From assembly GCF_014654895.1 (NCBI RefSeq), contig NZ_BNBE01000001.1, forward strand, positions 1,612,001-1,676,000: DNA of 64,000 nt. Direction: 5' to 3'. The position numbers and the translations under genes are program-made. Source of the DNA: Streptomyces filamentosus (GTDB lineage Bacteria > Actinomycetota > Actinomycetes > Streptomycetales > Streptomycetaceae). Under the pieces are notes generated by a model that was not told where the DNA came from, ran no database searches, and saw only the letters and a list, made by a program, of their open reading frames with translations. Shown piece by piece: positions 15,623-24,428 of the stretch. Every line of letters starts with the position of its first letter. Within the stretch, counting starts at the first letter, position 1.

Positions 15623-16873
15623 TCAGCGTCCTCCGCGCCGCCGCAGGCCCAGCGATCCCCGGTCGCCGGCGCGGGCGAGCTGCTTGCCGGGGGCGGCGGG
15701 GGTGCCGGTGAGGCCGAGTTCGCCGGCGAGGGACCAGAGGGCCTGCTTGACGGTGGAGCGGGCGTCGAGTTCGTGGAGGCGGCCGGCGTCGACGACGGCC
15801 TGGAGTTCCTTGTGGGCGTCGGGGACGGTGACGGCGGCGACGCGGGTGCCGGTGATCTTCTGGACGAGGGCGGGCTGGATCTCGGTGGCGCGGGAGTGGC
15901 GGTTGACGAGCGCGGTGGTCGTCTCGGCCTTGCGGACCTGGAGCCGTTCCCACATGCGTACGGTCCGCTTCGCGGCGCGGACGGCGATGACGTCGGGGGT
16001 GGTGACGAGGAGGGCGGTGTCGGCCATCTCCACGGCGGCGGCGCCGGCGCTGTCGAGGCGGGAGCCGCAGTCGACGACGACGACCTCGTGGCGGCCGCGC
16101 AGGGCGCTGACGATCTGGCGGGCGGCGCGGTCGGTGACCTCCTCGGCGCGTTCGCCCTCGGCGGGGGCGAGGAGGAGGGAGAGGCCGGTCTCGTGGACGT
16201 ACACGGCGTCCTGGAGGACGCGGGGCGTGATGTCGGTGATGGCGGCGAGGTCGGCAGCGGAGCGGCGGAACTGGACGTCGAGGTACGAGGCGATGTCGCC
16301 GCTCTGGAGGTCGAGGTCGACGAGGGCGACGGTGCGGCCGGAGGCGCGGGCGGCGAGGGCGAGCTGGACGGCGGTGAGGGTGGTGCCGACGCCGCCCTTG
16401 GCGCCGCTGACGGTGACGACGGTGCCGCCGGGGCCGGCGAGGAGTTCGGCGGCGCCGCCGCCGAGGTGGCGGCGGAAGCCGGCGGACCACTGGGCGGCGG
16501 CCTGGACGCGGACGGCCAGCTCCTCGTAGCCGAGGGGGAGGGCGACGAGGCCGCGGGCGCCGGAGTCCATCGCGGCGGAGAGCAGGCCGGGGCCGGAGTC
16601 GGCGGTGATGAGGACGACGCCGACGGCGGGGAAGCGGAGGGCGACCTCGCGGACGAGGTCGAGGGCGGGGACGGGGCCGATCCGCTCGTGGACGAGGACG
16701 ACCTCGGGGAGTGCGTCGAGGGATTCGGCGGCGAGCCGGGCGAGGGTGTCGACGAGCTGGGTGGAGTCGGGGACGGGCGGGGCGGGCTCGGCGTCGGGGA
16801 GCTGGGCGAGGAGGGTGGTGACGGCCCGGGCCGTGTCGGGGTCGGCGACGGCCGGCAGGATCCTGGTGGGCAT
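15623..16873 (-). CDS. cpaE: CpaE/TadZ-like pilus localisation ATPase
   Basis: 416 residues. The N-terminal 130 residues resemble a receiver-like atypical domain (VVLITADSG, SGARGLVALPLGYEEL). The rest is a MinD/ParA-type ATPase with a deviant Walker A, VSGAKGGVGTT, an ALVDLDLQSGD switch and VVVVDCGSRLDS. In Tad systems this protein places the pilus apparatus at a cell site. It lies between cpaB (9 bases) and tadE (3 bases). The tail after about residue 385 is basic and low in complexity. Confidence 0.9.
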   Translation of the reverse strand: MPTRILPAVADPDTARAVTTLLAQLPDAEPAPPVPDSTQLVDTLARLAAESLDALPEVVLVHERIGPVPALDLVREVALRFPAVGVVLITADSGPGLLSAAMDSGARGLVALPLGYEELAVRVQAAAQWSAGFRRHLGGGAAELLAGPGGTVVTVSGAKGGVGTTLTAVQLALAARASGRTVALVDLDLQSGDIASYLDVQFRRSAADLAAITDITPRVLQDAVYVHETGLSLLLAPAEGERAEEVTDRAARQIVSALRGRHEVVVVDCGSRLDSAGAAAVEMADTALLVTTPDVIAVRAAKRTVRMWERLQVRKAETTTALVNRHSRATEIQPALVQKITGTRVAAVTVPDAHKELQAVVDAGRLHELDARSTVKQALWSLAGELGLTGTPAAPGKQLARAGDRGSLGLRRRGGR

Positions 16874-16882
16874 GGCCGGGCC

Positions 16883-17596
16883 TCACTTGTCCTTGTCGAG
16901 CGTGTAGGTGCGGTCGCCGGGGGCGGGCTGGGCGGGGGCGCCGTCGGCGGAGGGGGCGACGAGGGCGAGGCGGACGCGCTCGGCGAAGGTGTCGGCGTAG
17001 GCGACGCGCTGGGTGTCCCGGGGGGAGAGCGCGAAGGTGATGGGGACGGCCTCGGTGGTGCGGTTGACGCGGGAGGACTTGGCGTCGATGGCGGTGAGGG
17101 TGCCGACGTCGATGACGCGGGCGCCGGCGACGAGCAGCCGGGACTGGCTGGAGTCGCCCTTCTTCTCGCCCTCGAAGGTGGCGTAGATGTTGACGGTGGC
17201 CCCGGGGTTGATCTTTCCGGCGACGCCGGTGGCGGCGTCGATCATGATGGCGATCTCCTGCTCGCCGGGGTTGAGCGCGGGACGCTGGACGATCATGTCC
17301 TTCTGGAGGAGCGAACCCCGCTTGAGGGTGGTGACGGCGATCTTCCCCTCGATCTGGGCGAGGTCGGTGACGGCGGTCTCGGAGAGCCAGCGCTCCGGCA
17401 TCGAGATCTTCTCGAACTTGCTCGCGGTCAGCCGCACATAGGGCTTCACGTCGTCCTTGACCCGGTACGCGGTGGTCTCCGGTCCGACCTTCGCGTTCAC
17501 GTCGCTGATGACCGCGAGGACGCCGGCGAAGGCGCCGAGGGCGCAGAGGACGGAGAGCAGCAGCAGGATGACGCCGCGGCGCTGGCGGGAGTTCAT
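16883..17596 (-). CDS. cpaB: CpaB/RcpC-like pilus assembly protein (SAF domain)
   Basis: 237 residues. It has an N-terminal membrane anchor (ILLLLSVLCALGAFAGVLAVI), a SAF/CpaB domain (AVTDLAQIEGKIAVTTLKRGSLLQKDMI) and an RcpC-like beta domain beginning EQEIAIMIDAATGVAGKINPGATVNI. In diderm Tad systems CpaB partners the secretin. Here, in a monoderm, it probably contacts the wall. The Gly-rich C-terminal tail is variable. It is separated from the upstream zinc-ribbon gene by 34 bases. Confidence 0.9.
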   Translation of the reverse strand: MNSRQRRGVILLLLSVLCALGAFAGVLAVISDVNAKVGPETTAYRVKDDVKPYVRLTASKFEKISMPERWLSETAVTDLAQIEGKIAVTTLKRGSLLQKDMIVQRPALNPGEQEIAIMIDAATGVAGKINPGATVNIYATFEGEKKGDSSQSRLLVAGARVIDVGTLTAIDAKSSRVNRTTEAVPITFALSPRDTQRVAYADTFAERVRLALVAPSADGAPAQPAPGDRTYTLDKDK

Positions 17597-17630
17597 GGCT
17601 GTCGTTCCTCGGTCGGGGTCGGGGGCGGGT

Positions 17631-18485
17631 TCATCGGGTCGGGCCGGCCTGGACCGGGGTGCCGCCCGGGAGGGGGGCGGCGCAGAAGCCGCAGCGGTCG
17701 CCGATGAGTTCCATGCCGCACCAGTGGCAGGTCTCGCGGCGGACGGAGGCGACGAGCTGGTGGAGGACGGGGAGGTCGGAGAGGTACGCGGCGAACTCGA
17801 CGAGCTTCGGGGTGCCCCACCAGGCGGGCGAGGAGGCGGGCAGGACGGTCTCCTCGGCGGGGCCCGCGACGGCCCAGCGGGGGGCGAGGGAGGCGGTGGG
17901 CCAGTCGGTGGCGAGCTGGCCGCGGGCGATCAGCAGCCGGGTGGTGAACTCGGGCCCGGCGAAGGCGGTCTCGTCGGCGCCGACGCGGACGATCCGGGGG
18001 GTGGGTCCGGCGAGGACGGCGAAGTGGGCGCCGGGGAGCCAGCTCTTGAGGTGGGAGCCGAGGGTGACGGGGACCCGGTCGAGGCGGGAGACGGAGCCGA
18101 GGACGGCGCCCGCGTAGATGTAGTGGGCGAGGAGCCGGGCGGCGGAGGCGAGGACGCCGGGGCTGAAGTCGCAGGCGGAGAGCTGGCGGAGCTGGCGGAC
18201 GAGGACGGCGGCGCCGAGCGGCGGCAGATCGGTCCTGACCAGGGCGATCCGGTCGCTCTCCAGGAGCCCGCGGACGGTGTGCAGGCGGTGCGCCACGGCG
18301 GCCGGCGCGGAAGCCGGGCAGACGACGATCACGTGCCCGAACCGGTCGACGAGCCGCCGGAGTTCGGTCACGGAGTCGTCGAGCCCCCGGGCCGCGGGAT
18401 CGGCGAGGACGGCGGCGTTGGGCGTCTGCGGATCGGTCGGCGGCAGCACCAGATCGGCACCGGTGACCGCGATCGCTGTCGGCAC
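17631..18485 (-). CDS. Hypothetical protein with C-terminal zinc ribbon, first gene of tad operon
   Basis: 284 residues from GTG 18485, which follows a G-rich ribosome site. The N-terminal 210 residues form an unrecognised globular domain (VTELRRLVDRFGHVIVVCPAS, then LLESDRIALVRTDLPPLGAAVLVRQLRQL). The C-terminus has two CxxC pairs (CHWCG and CGFC) that make a rubredoxin-like zinc ribbon. The protein appears at the head of Streptomyces tad operons, so it may be a cytosolic accessory or regulator. No function is established from the sequence. Confidence 0.75.
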   Translation of the reverse strand: MPTAIAVTGADLVLPPTDPQTPNAAVLADPAARGLDDSVTELRRLVDRFGHVIVVCPASAPAAVAHRLHTVRGLLESDRIALVRTDLPPLGAAVLVRQLRQLSACDFSPGVLASAARLLAHYIYAGAVLGSVSRLDRVPVTLGSHLKSWLPGAHFAVLAGPTPRIVRVGADETAFAGPEFTTRLLIARGQLATDWPTASLAPRWAVAGPAEETVLPASSPAWWGTPKLVEFAAYLSDLPVLHQLVASVRRETCHWCGMELIGDRCGFCAAPLPGGTPVQAGPTR

Positions 18486-18589
18486 GTCGGACCCCCGTCT
18501 TCCCGTGCCCCCCTTCCCCTTGGGTCGCACGTCACGACTGCTGTGCACCCTATCCGCATCCGCAGGAGCCGGAGTGGTGAACACACAAT

Positions 18590-18714
18590 CCCTGACCTCC
18601 TCACGGCCTCGGGGCCGTGGTGCCGTACGTCCGCGTGCGCGGGCCCCGGCGGGTTCCTGTTTCCTCACGCACCGCCCTGGCCGTGCAGGGTCTTACGCGC
18701 GCTCCGCAGGCGTT
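18590..18714 (-). ncRNA. Candidate omega/guide RNA region at the 3' flank of tnpB
   Basis: TnpB proteins act with an RNA made from the 3' end of their own gene and the adjoining element end. This 125-base stretch directly follows the tnpB stop and contains a stable hairpin (CACGGCC-CCGA-GGCCGTG on the minus strand, at 18602-18619) followed by AGGAGG. Structure and position fit such an RNA, but the right end of the element, and so the guide boundary, is not defined. Confidence 0.35.
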
Positions 18715-19860
18715 TCACTTCTCGGCGAGCCCCGCCGCGAAGATCCTGCGCCCTTCGGCGCGAAGGTTGGCTTCCGCGTTCTCGTCACGGTCGTGGACGG
18801 CTCCGCACGAGCAGGTCCAGCGCCGGACCGCCAGCCCTTCCGGTCCCTTCGGCCCCTCGACGGAGCCGCAGACGGAACACCGCTGCGTGCTGGGAAAGAA
18901 CCGCCCCACTCTGACGAAACGGCGGCCGTACCGAAGGCACTTGGATTCCAGGACGCGGACGAACCTTCCGAGGCCCTGGTCGTGGACGGACTTGCCCCAC
19001 CGGCCCCTGGCCATGCCCTTCACGTTCAGGTCCTCCACGTAGACCGCTTGGTTCTCGCGGACGACGCGGGTGGTCTCCTGCTCGATGAAGTCGCGGCGGC
19101 GGTCGGCGATCCTGGCATGGATCTTCGCGACGGCCAGTCCGGCCTTGCGCCGGTTGACGGACCCCTTCTCGCTGCGCGACAGCCTGCGCTGGACACGGCG
19201 GAGCTTCTTCTCCTGCCTCCGGAAGAATCTGGGCGAACCGATCTTCCGCCCCCGCAGGACCGCGTAGGAGGAGAGCCCCAGGTCGATGCCGGTCCCGGTC
19301 TCGTCCAGGTCCAGTTCCGGCAGGACCTCCTCCTCGGTCTCGACCACGAAGGAGGCGAAGTAGCGGCCCGCGGGGTCCTTGACGACGGTGACGCTGGACG
19401 GCTCGGAGGGCAGCGGGCGCGACCAGCGCACCCGGACGTCGCCGAGCTTGGCGAGGAACAGCGGGCCGTCGTCCCGGAGGCTGAAGCCGTTCCGGGTGAA
19501 CCGGATCGACTGGCGGCCGGACTTCCTCTTCCTGCGCGGCGGGGCGATTTTCGGCCCCTTGCGCACGCCGTTCCTGGATGCGAAGAAGTTCCGGTACGCG
19601 ACGTGCAGGTCCTGGAGCGACTGCACCAGCACCACGGAGGGGGCGTCGCGCAACCATTCCCGCTCCTCCGTGCGCTTCGCGGCTGTGATCACCTTCTTCT
19701 GCAGTGCGGTGTCGGAGACGTACGGCTCGCCGTTCCTCCACGCCGTCCTGCGCTCCCGCAGTCCGTCGTTGTAGACGACGCGGGCGCATCCGAAGAAGCG
19801 GGCCAGGTCCTGCCGCTGCCTGGCGGTCGGGTAGATCCGTTCGTTGTAGCGCAGCTTCAT
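18715..19860 (-). CDS. tnpB: TnpB (IS200/IS605-type, RNA-guided nuclease family)
   Basis: 381 residues, the size of compact TnpB proteins, with the whole RuvC nuclease core: Asp193 in GIDLGLSS, Glu276 in YVEDLNVKGMARG, and Asp359 in HDRDENAEAN. The zinc ribbon is CSVCG at 328-332 and CSCG at 350-353. The N-terminal wedge region (YPTARQRQDLARFFGCARVVYN) is present. TnpB cuts DNA guided by an RNA from the element end. No TnpA transposase gene is adjacent, so the element could move only in trans. ATG 19860 follows GAGGGGGTGAGTC. All catalytic residues are intact. Confidence 0.93.
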   Translation of the reverse strand: MKLRYNERIYPTARQRQDLARFFGCARVVYNDGLRERRTAWRNGEPYVSDTALQKKVITAAKRTEEREWLRDAPSVVLVQSLQDLHVAYRNFFASRNGVRKGPKIAPPRRKRKSGRQSIRFTRNGFSLRDDGPLFLAKLGDVRVRWSRPLPSEPSSVTVVKDPAGRYFASFVVETEEEVLPELDLDETGTGIDLGLSSYAVLRGRKIGSPRFFRRQEKKLRRVQRRLSRSEKGSVNRRKAGLAVAKIHARIADRRRDFIEQETTRVVRENQAVYVEDLNVKGMARGRWGKSVHDQGLGRFVRVLESKCLRYGRRFVRVGRFFPSTQRCSVCGSVEGPKGPEGLAVRRWTCSCGAVHDRDENAEANLRAEGRRIFAAGLAEK

Positions 19861-20002
19861 GACTCACCCCCTCGGGATGATCCGGACCGGTCCCGCGCAC
19901 CATACGTCTCTTGCGCGATTCGATGTCAAATTAGCCTGAATTATTACCTTTTAGTCGTATTGAATCCGCCATCCGCTCCGGCGGCGGTCTTCGTCAGAGG
20001 TC

Positions 20003-20031
20003 TTGACAACCCAATTGGTCTGGACCAACTT
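20003..20031 (+). promoter_or_regulatory. Chitinase promoter with DasR-type (dre) operator
   Basis: A consensus TTGACA -35 lies at 20003-20008. TTGGTCTGGACCAA, a perfect palindrome at 20015-20028, fills the spacer and overlaps a weak CAACTT -10. The palindrome matches the TGGTCTAGACCA consensus of the Streptomyces GntR-family repressor DasR, which controls chitin and N-acetylglucosamine genes, and also the known repeats of chitinase promoters. It would be released by glucosamine-6-phosphate. The remaining 19861-20186 sequence is an AT-rich block (19920-19970) plus about 150 bases of leader with no gene. Confidence 0.8.
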
Positions 20032-20186
20032 GGTGCGACGACGGTGGTGGCCACCTCCCGATCCCCTGACCGCAGTTGCTTCGCGTTCCCCCCACGCGCT
20101 TCGGCGCGCTTTTCTCCGCAAGTCCCTCCGTACGACGACGTACGGCACCTCCCGATCCCCCCCGTAATCCCCACCGGAGGACGCAC

Positions 20187-21911
20187 GTGGACCGCACCAC
20201 CACCACCTCCCGGCCGGTCGGCCGGCGTCTGCTCGGCAGCGCGCTGGCGCTCGCCGTCGGGTCCGGGCTGGCGCTGGCCGGCGGCGCCGGCACCGCCTTC
20301 GCCGCCGACGTCAACAACGCCCGGAACGCCGGCTTCGAGAGCGGCCTCGCCAACTGGTCGTGTTCGGCCGGGACCGGCACCGCCGTCTCCACCCCGGTCC
20401 GCACCGGCACCGGCGCCCTGAAGGCCCTGCCCGCCGGTCTCGACAACGCCAAGTGCGTGCAGACCGTCACCGTGAAGCCCAACTCCACCTACACGCTGAG
20501 CGCCTGGGTCCAGGGCGGGTACGCCTACCTCGGCGCGAGCGGCACCGGGACCGGCACCGGAACGGTCTCCACCTGGACGCCGGACTCCCCGTCCTGGAAG
20601 CAGCTGACCACCACCTTCACCACGGGCGCCTCCACCACCTCGGTCGAGGTCTACACCCACGGGTGGTACGGCACCGCCGCCTACTACGTGGACGACGTCA
20701 GCGTCTTCGGCCCGGACGGCGGCGGCACGCCGGACCCCGACCCGGTCGTCCCCGCCACCCCGGCCGGCCTCGCCGCGGGCACCCCCACCACCAGCGCGGT
20801 GCCGCTGAGCTGGAACGCGGTCTCCGGCGCGACCAGCTACAAGGTCTACCGGGACGGCGCCCTCGCCGCCACCGTGAGCGGCACCTCCACCACGGTCACC
20901 GGCCTCGCCGCCGACACCGCGTACTCCTTCCAGGTCGCGGCCTCCAACGCGGCCGGCGAGTCCGCCAAGTCGGCCGCCGTCAGCGCCCGTACGGCCAAGA
21001 GCGGCGGCGGGGGCGGCGACAACCCGGCCGTCCCGAAGCACGCCGTCACCGGCTACTGGCAGAACTTCGACAACGGCGCGGCGAAGCAGAAGATCCGCGA
21101 CGTCCAGGCCGCGTACGACATCATCGCGGTGTCCTTCGCGGATTCGACGACGACGCCCGGCCAGATCACCTTCAACCTCGACCCGGCCGTCGGCTACGCC
21201 TCGGTCGCCGACTTCAAGGCCGACATCGCGGCCAAGAAGGCGGCCGGCAAGTCCGTGATCATCTCGGTCGGCGGCGAGAAGGGCAACGTCACGATCAACA
21301 GTGACGCCAGCGCCACCGCCTTCGCGAACAGCGCCTACGCCCTGTTCCAGGAGTACGGCTTCAACGGGATCGACATCGACCTCGAGCACGGCATCAACTC
21401 CACCTACCTGACCAAGGCGCTGCGCCAGCTGTCCGCCCTGGCGGGCCCGAAGATGGTCCTGACGATGGCCCCGCAGACCATCGACATGCAGTCCACGGGC
21501 ACGGAGTACTTCAAGACGGCGCTCGCCGTGAAGGACATCCTCACGGTCGTCAACACCCAGTACTACAACAGCGGTTCGATGCTGGGCTGCGACGGCAAGG
21601 TCTACAGCCAGGGCTCGGTGGACTTCCTCACCGCGCTCGCCTGCATCCAGATCCAGGGCGGCCTCGACCCGTCCCAGGTCGGCCTGGGCGTCCCCGCCTC
21701 CACCCGCGGCGCGGGCAGCGGCTACGTCTCCCCGGCGATCGTGAACAACGCGATCGACTGCCTCACCAAGCTGACGGGCTGCGGCACCTTCAAGCCCGCA
21801 CAGGCGTGGCCGACCCTGCGGGGCGCCATGACCTGGTCCACCAACTGGGACGCGACGGCCGGAAACGCCTGGTCGAACGCGGTCGGCCCGCACGTCCACG
21901 CCCTGCCGTAA
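20187..21911 (+). CDS. Secreted modular chitinase (CBM, FN3, GH18)
   Basis: 574 residues. It has a twin-Arg-containing signal peptide (to about 37), a carbohydrate-binding beta-sandwich (about 40-185, starting NNARNAGFESGLANWSC), a fibronectin III domain (about 190-275), a Gly-rich linker and a GH18 catalytic domain (about 290-574). The catalytic motif is DIDLE, with Asp396, Asp398 and the acid/base Glu400. SVGGEKG and the late AMTWSTNWD motif are also present. The GTG at 20187 is chosen because GGAGG lies six bases upstream and the signal peptide starts there. It would hydrolyse chitin outside the cell. Confidence 0.95.
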   Translation: MDRTTTTSRPVGRRLLGSALALAVGSGLALAGGAGTAFAADVNNARNAGFESGLANWSCSAGTGTAVSTPVRTGTGALKALPAGLDNAKCVQTVTVKPNSTYTLSAWVQGGYAYLGASGTGTGTGTVSTWTPDSPSWKQLTTTFTTGASTTSVEVYTHGWYGTAAYYVDDVSVFGPDGGGTPDPDPVVPATPAGLAAGTPTTSAVPLSWNAVSGATSYKVYRDGALAATVSGTSTTVTGLAADTAYSFQVAASNAAGESAKSAAVSARTAKSGGGGGDNPAVPKHAVTGYWQNFDNGAAKQKIRDVQAAYDIIAVSFADSTTTPGQITFNLDPAVGYASVADFKADIAAKKAAGKSVIISVGGEKGNVTINSDASATAFANSAYALFQEYGFNGIDIDLEHGINSTYLTKALRQLSALAGPKMVLTMAPQTIDMQSTGTEYFKTALAVKDILTVVNTQYYNSGSMLGCDGKVYSQGSVDFLTALACIQIQGGLDPSQVGLGVPASTRGAGSGYVSPAIVNNAIDCLTKLTGCGTFKPAQAWPTLRGAMTWSTNWDATAGNAWSNAVGPHVHALP

Positions 21912-21931
21912 CCCCTCCCGACCCCCCATCG

Positions 21932-21959
21932 CGGCGCCGCCGGTCCTCCGGCGGCGCCG
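21932..21959 (+). terminator. Terminator after the chitinase gene
   Basis: A perfect 12-bp GC stem (CGGCGCCGCCGG and its complement) with a TCCT loop lies 20 bases after the chitinase stop. There is no U-run, as is common in Streptomyces. Confidence 0.75.
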
Positions 21960-22106
21960 TGCCGCGTTCCCGGGCCCCTCGCCCGACGTGGCGGCGATCA
22001 TGGCCGAACTCCCCTCCTTGACCCGTCCATGACATGGCCGCACCATGTGCCCCGGACACCCGCACCTGTTGTCGCACTCCCCCACACTCCCGACCCAGGA
22101 GACACC

Positions 22107-23450
22107 ATGCGACGTCCCCGACGCGGCAGAAGGTCCGCCACCCTCGCGGCCCTCGTGGCGCTCGCCCTCGCGGCGCCCCTCTCCGCCCTCTCCTCCTCGC
22201 CCGCCGGCGCCGACCCGGCGACCGCCCGCGCCGACCGGGAGGTGATCCGGCAGTACGAGGTCGCCGGACCCGCCACCCCCGCCGCCCGCACCGCGCTCGC
22301 CGCCACCGGAGTCTCGATCGACGAGGTCGACGCCCGCTCGGTCGTGGTCAGCGCCGACGGCCGGCAGCTCGCCCGCCTGAAGGACCTCGGCTACGAGGTC
22401 ACCGCGCTGCCCGCGCCCCCCGACCGGGGCGGGGCCGCCCGCTCCGCCCTCGGCCCGCTCGACTTCCCCTCCGCCGACGCGAAGTACCACAACCACGCCG
22501 AGATGACCGCGGAGATCGACCAGCGGCTCGCCGCGTACCCGTCGATCATGAGCAAGCGGGTCATCGGCAAGACCTACCAGGGCCGCGACATCATCGCCGT
22601 CAAGGTCAGCGACAACGTCGGCACCGACGAGGACGAGCCCGAGGTCCTCTTCACCCACCACCAGCACGCCCGCGAGCACCTCACCGTCGAGATGGCGCTC
22701 TACCTGCTGCGCGAACTCGGCGCCGGATACGGCTCCGACCCCCGGATCACCAGCGCGGTGAACGGCCGCGAGATCTGGATCGTGCCCGACCTCAACCCGG
22801 ACGGCGGCGAGTACGACATCGCCTCCGGCTCCTACCGCAGCTGGCGCAAGAACCGGCAGCCCAACACCGGCTCATCCGCCGTCGGCACCGACCTGAACCG
22901 CAACTGGGACTACAAGTGGGGCTGCTGCGGCGGCTCCTCCGGCACCAAGAGCTCCGAGACCTACCGGGGCACCGCCCCCGAGTCGGCCCCCGAGGTGAAG
23001 GTCGTCGCCGACTTCGTCCGCTCCCGCGTGGTGGGCGGCAAGCAGCAGATCAAGGCCGGCATCGACTTCCACACGTACAGCGAACTCGTCCTGTGGCCCT
23101 TCGGCTGGACCGGCGCGGACACCGCCCCCGGCATGACCCAGGACGACCGCGACGCCTTCGCCACCGTCGGCGGCAAGATGGCCGCCAGCAACGGCTACAC
23201 GCCCGAGCAGTCCAGTGACCTGTACATCACGGACGGCTCGATCGACGACTACCTCTGGGGCGCCCACAAGATCTTCGGGTACACCTTCGAGATGTACCCG
23301 ACCTCGTCCTGGAACGGCGGCTTCTACCCGCCCGACGAGGTCATCGAGCGCGAGACGAGCCGCAACCGGGACGCCGTCCTCCAGCTCCTGGAGAACGCCG
23401 ACTGCATGTACCGCTCGATCGGCAAGCAGGCCCAGTACTGCGCGAGCTGA
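22107..23450 (+). CDS. Secreted zinc carboxypeptidase (M14)
   Basis: 447 residues: a signal peptide (to about 35), a prodomain to about 120, then an M14 metallocarboxypeptidase domain. Zinc ligands are His187 and Glu190 in HHQHAREH and the later His in GIDFHTYSE. The catalytic Glu is in [17 protein letters not shown] and [11 protein letters not shown] are typical substrate-site motifs of the Streptomyces carboxypeptidase T/SG group. ATG 22107 has AGGAG seven bases upstream. It removes C-terminal residues from extracellular peptides. It stands alone, converging on the next gene. Confidence 0.94.
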   Translation: MRRPRRGRRSATLAALVALALAAPLSALSSSPAGADPATARADREVIRQYEVAGPATPAARTALAATGVSIDEVDARSVVVSADGRQLARLKDLGYEVTALPAPPDRGGAARSALGPLDFPSADAKYHNHAEMTAEIDQRLAAYPSIMSKRVIGKTYQGRDIIAVKVSDNVGTDEDEPEVLFTHHQHAREHLTVEMALYLLRELGAGYGSDPRITSAVNGREIWIVPDLNPDGGEYDIASGSYRSWRKNRQPNTGSSAVGTDLNRNWDYKWGCCGGSSGTKSSETYRGTAPESAPEVKVVADFVRSRVVGGKQQIKAGIDFHTYSELVLWPFGWTGADTAPGMTQDDRDAFATVGGKMAASNGYTPEQSSDLYITDGSIDDYLWGAHKIFGYTFEMYPTSSWNGGFYPPDEVIERETSRNRDAVLQLLENADCMYRSIGKQAQYCAS

Positions 23451-23457
23451 CGTCCGG

Positions 23458-23973
23458 TCAGGACGCCTCGTCGAAGTAGGCGTCCAGGACCGCGTCCAGC
23501 TCCGTCTCCCAGACCGCGATGCCGCCCCTGTCCGGCGCGATGATCTCGATCGGGTACCAGCGCCGGTCAGGGGTGTGCACGGTGACGGTGAACCGCTTCC
23601 CGAACCGCCCCTTCTCGCTCTCGACGGCGGCGATCTCGTCCCACCGGAACTCGCACGCCTCCTCGTCGAAGCTCAGCCGCACGCCCTCGGCGTCGGCCAC
23701 GATCCGCCCCCGCCGGTCGGCGGCCTCGAAGACGGGCCCGTCGGCCGGCGCGGACGCGTCCGCGGCCTCAGGGGCTTCCTCGGCGGCGTCCTCCGGGGCT
23801 CCGGTCTCCGGGGCCTCGTTCTCCGGGGCCCCGGAGACCTCCGGGGCCCCGGTCTCCGCCGGGTCCTCCCCGGGGGCGGGCGCGATCGTCGCTCCCGTGA
23901 TCCCGGGGATGAACGCCGGGTCGGCCGAGGCGGCGTGCAAGGGCTGCTGTATGGGTCCGTTGCTCTGCTCCAC
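23458..23973 (-). CDS. Hypothetical protein with acidic Pro/Ala/Glu-rich linker
   Basis: About 171 residues from GTG 23973. Residues 1-30 are unremarkable. Residues 35-75 are Glu/Ala/Pro repeats (GAPE, EAPE). The C-terminal 95 residues form a beta domain (RRGRIVADAEGVRLSFDEEACEFRWDEIAAVES, then RFTVTVHTPDRRWYPIEI), resembling PH-like bacterial domains. The protein is cytosolic with no known function. The ribosome site is weak, and a CATACT box just upstream suggests a leaderless or near-leaderless mRNA. Confidence 0.65.
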   Translation of the reverse strand: MEQSNGPIQQPLHAASADPAFIPGITGATIAPAPGEDPAETGAPEVSGAPENEAPETGAPEDAAEEAPEAADASAPADGPVFEAADRRGRIVADAEGVRLSFDEEACEFRWDEIAAVESEKGRFGKRFTVTVHTPDRRWYPIEIIAPDRGGIAVWETELDAVLDAYFDEAS

Positions 23974-24017
23974 GGCGGCAGTATGGCCGACGCCCCTGTG
24001 AGGGACCCATACAGGGG

Positions 24018-24428
24018 TCAGCCGAGGACCGCGAGCGCGTCGATCTCGATGAGGAGGCCCTTGGGGAGTCCGACGTAGACGGTGGTGCGGGCGGCGGGCG
24101 GGGCCTTCAGGTCCTGCTCCTCGAAGTACTGGTTGTAGAGCGCGTTCATCTCGGCGAAGTGGTCCACGTCCGTGAGGTAGACGCGCATCATCATCACGTC
24201 GTCCCAGCCCGCGCCGCCCTCCTCCAGGATCGCCTTGACGTTGGCGAAGGTCTGGAGGGTCTGCTCGCGCAGCGTCGGTCCCGCCGGGGTGGGGGCCCGG
24301 CCCTCGACCGCCGGGAGGAAGCCGACCTGGCCGGCGACCTGGAGGATGTTGCCCTTCCGCACGCCGTGCGAGAACTTCGCGGGCGGGGTGGTGTGGGTGG
24401 CGGGGGTGAGGGCGGTCTTCTCGGTCAT
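24018..24428 (-). CDS. RidA family enamine/imine deaminase
   Basis: 136 residues of the RidA/YjgF/UK114 family, which hydrolyses reactive enamine/imine intermediates released by PLP enzymes. Characteristic segments are GNILQVAGQVGFLP, LREQTLQTFANVKAILEEGGAGWDDVMMMRVYLTDV and PPAARTTVYVGLP with the catalytic-site Arg. Its ATG overlaps the IclR stop (ATGA), so it is co-translated with the regulator and kinase genes. Divergent from an amino acid deaminase, it plausibly clears 2-aminoacrylate-type products of that enzyme. Confidence 0.93.
   Translation of the reverse strand: MTEKTALTPATHTTPPAKFSHGVRKGNILQVAGQVGFLPAVEGRAPTPAGPTLREQTLQTFANVKAILEEGGAGWDDVMMMRVYLTDVDHFAEMNALYNQYFEEQDLKAPPAARTTVYVGLPKGLLIEIDALAVLG

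Noticed and set aside
15410..17707. A 765-codon plus-strand open frame
   Set aside because: Gly/Asp/Glu-rich mirror of the minus-strand cpaE and cpaB genes, with no family similarity.
19944..22679. A 911-codon minus-strand open frame over the chitinase and carboxypeptidase genes
   Set aside because: High-GC antisense shadow; both plus-strand genes have signal peptides, catalytic motifs and ribosome sites.
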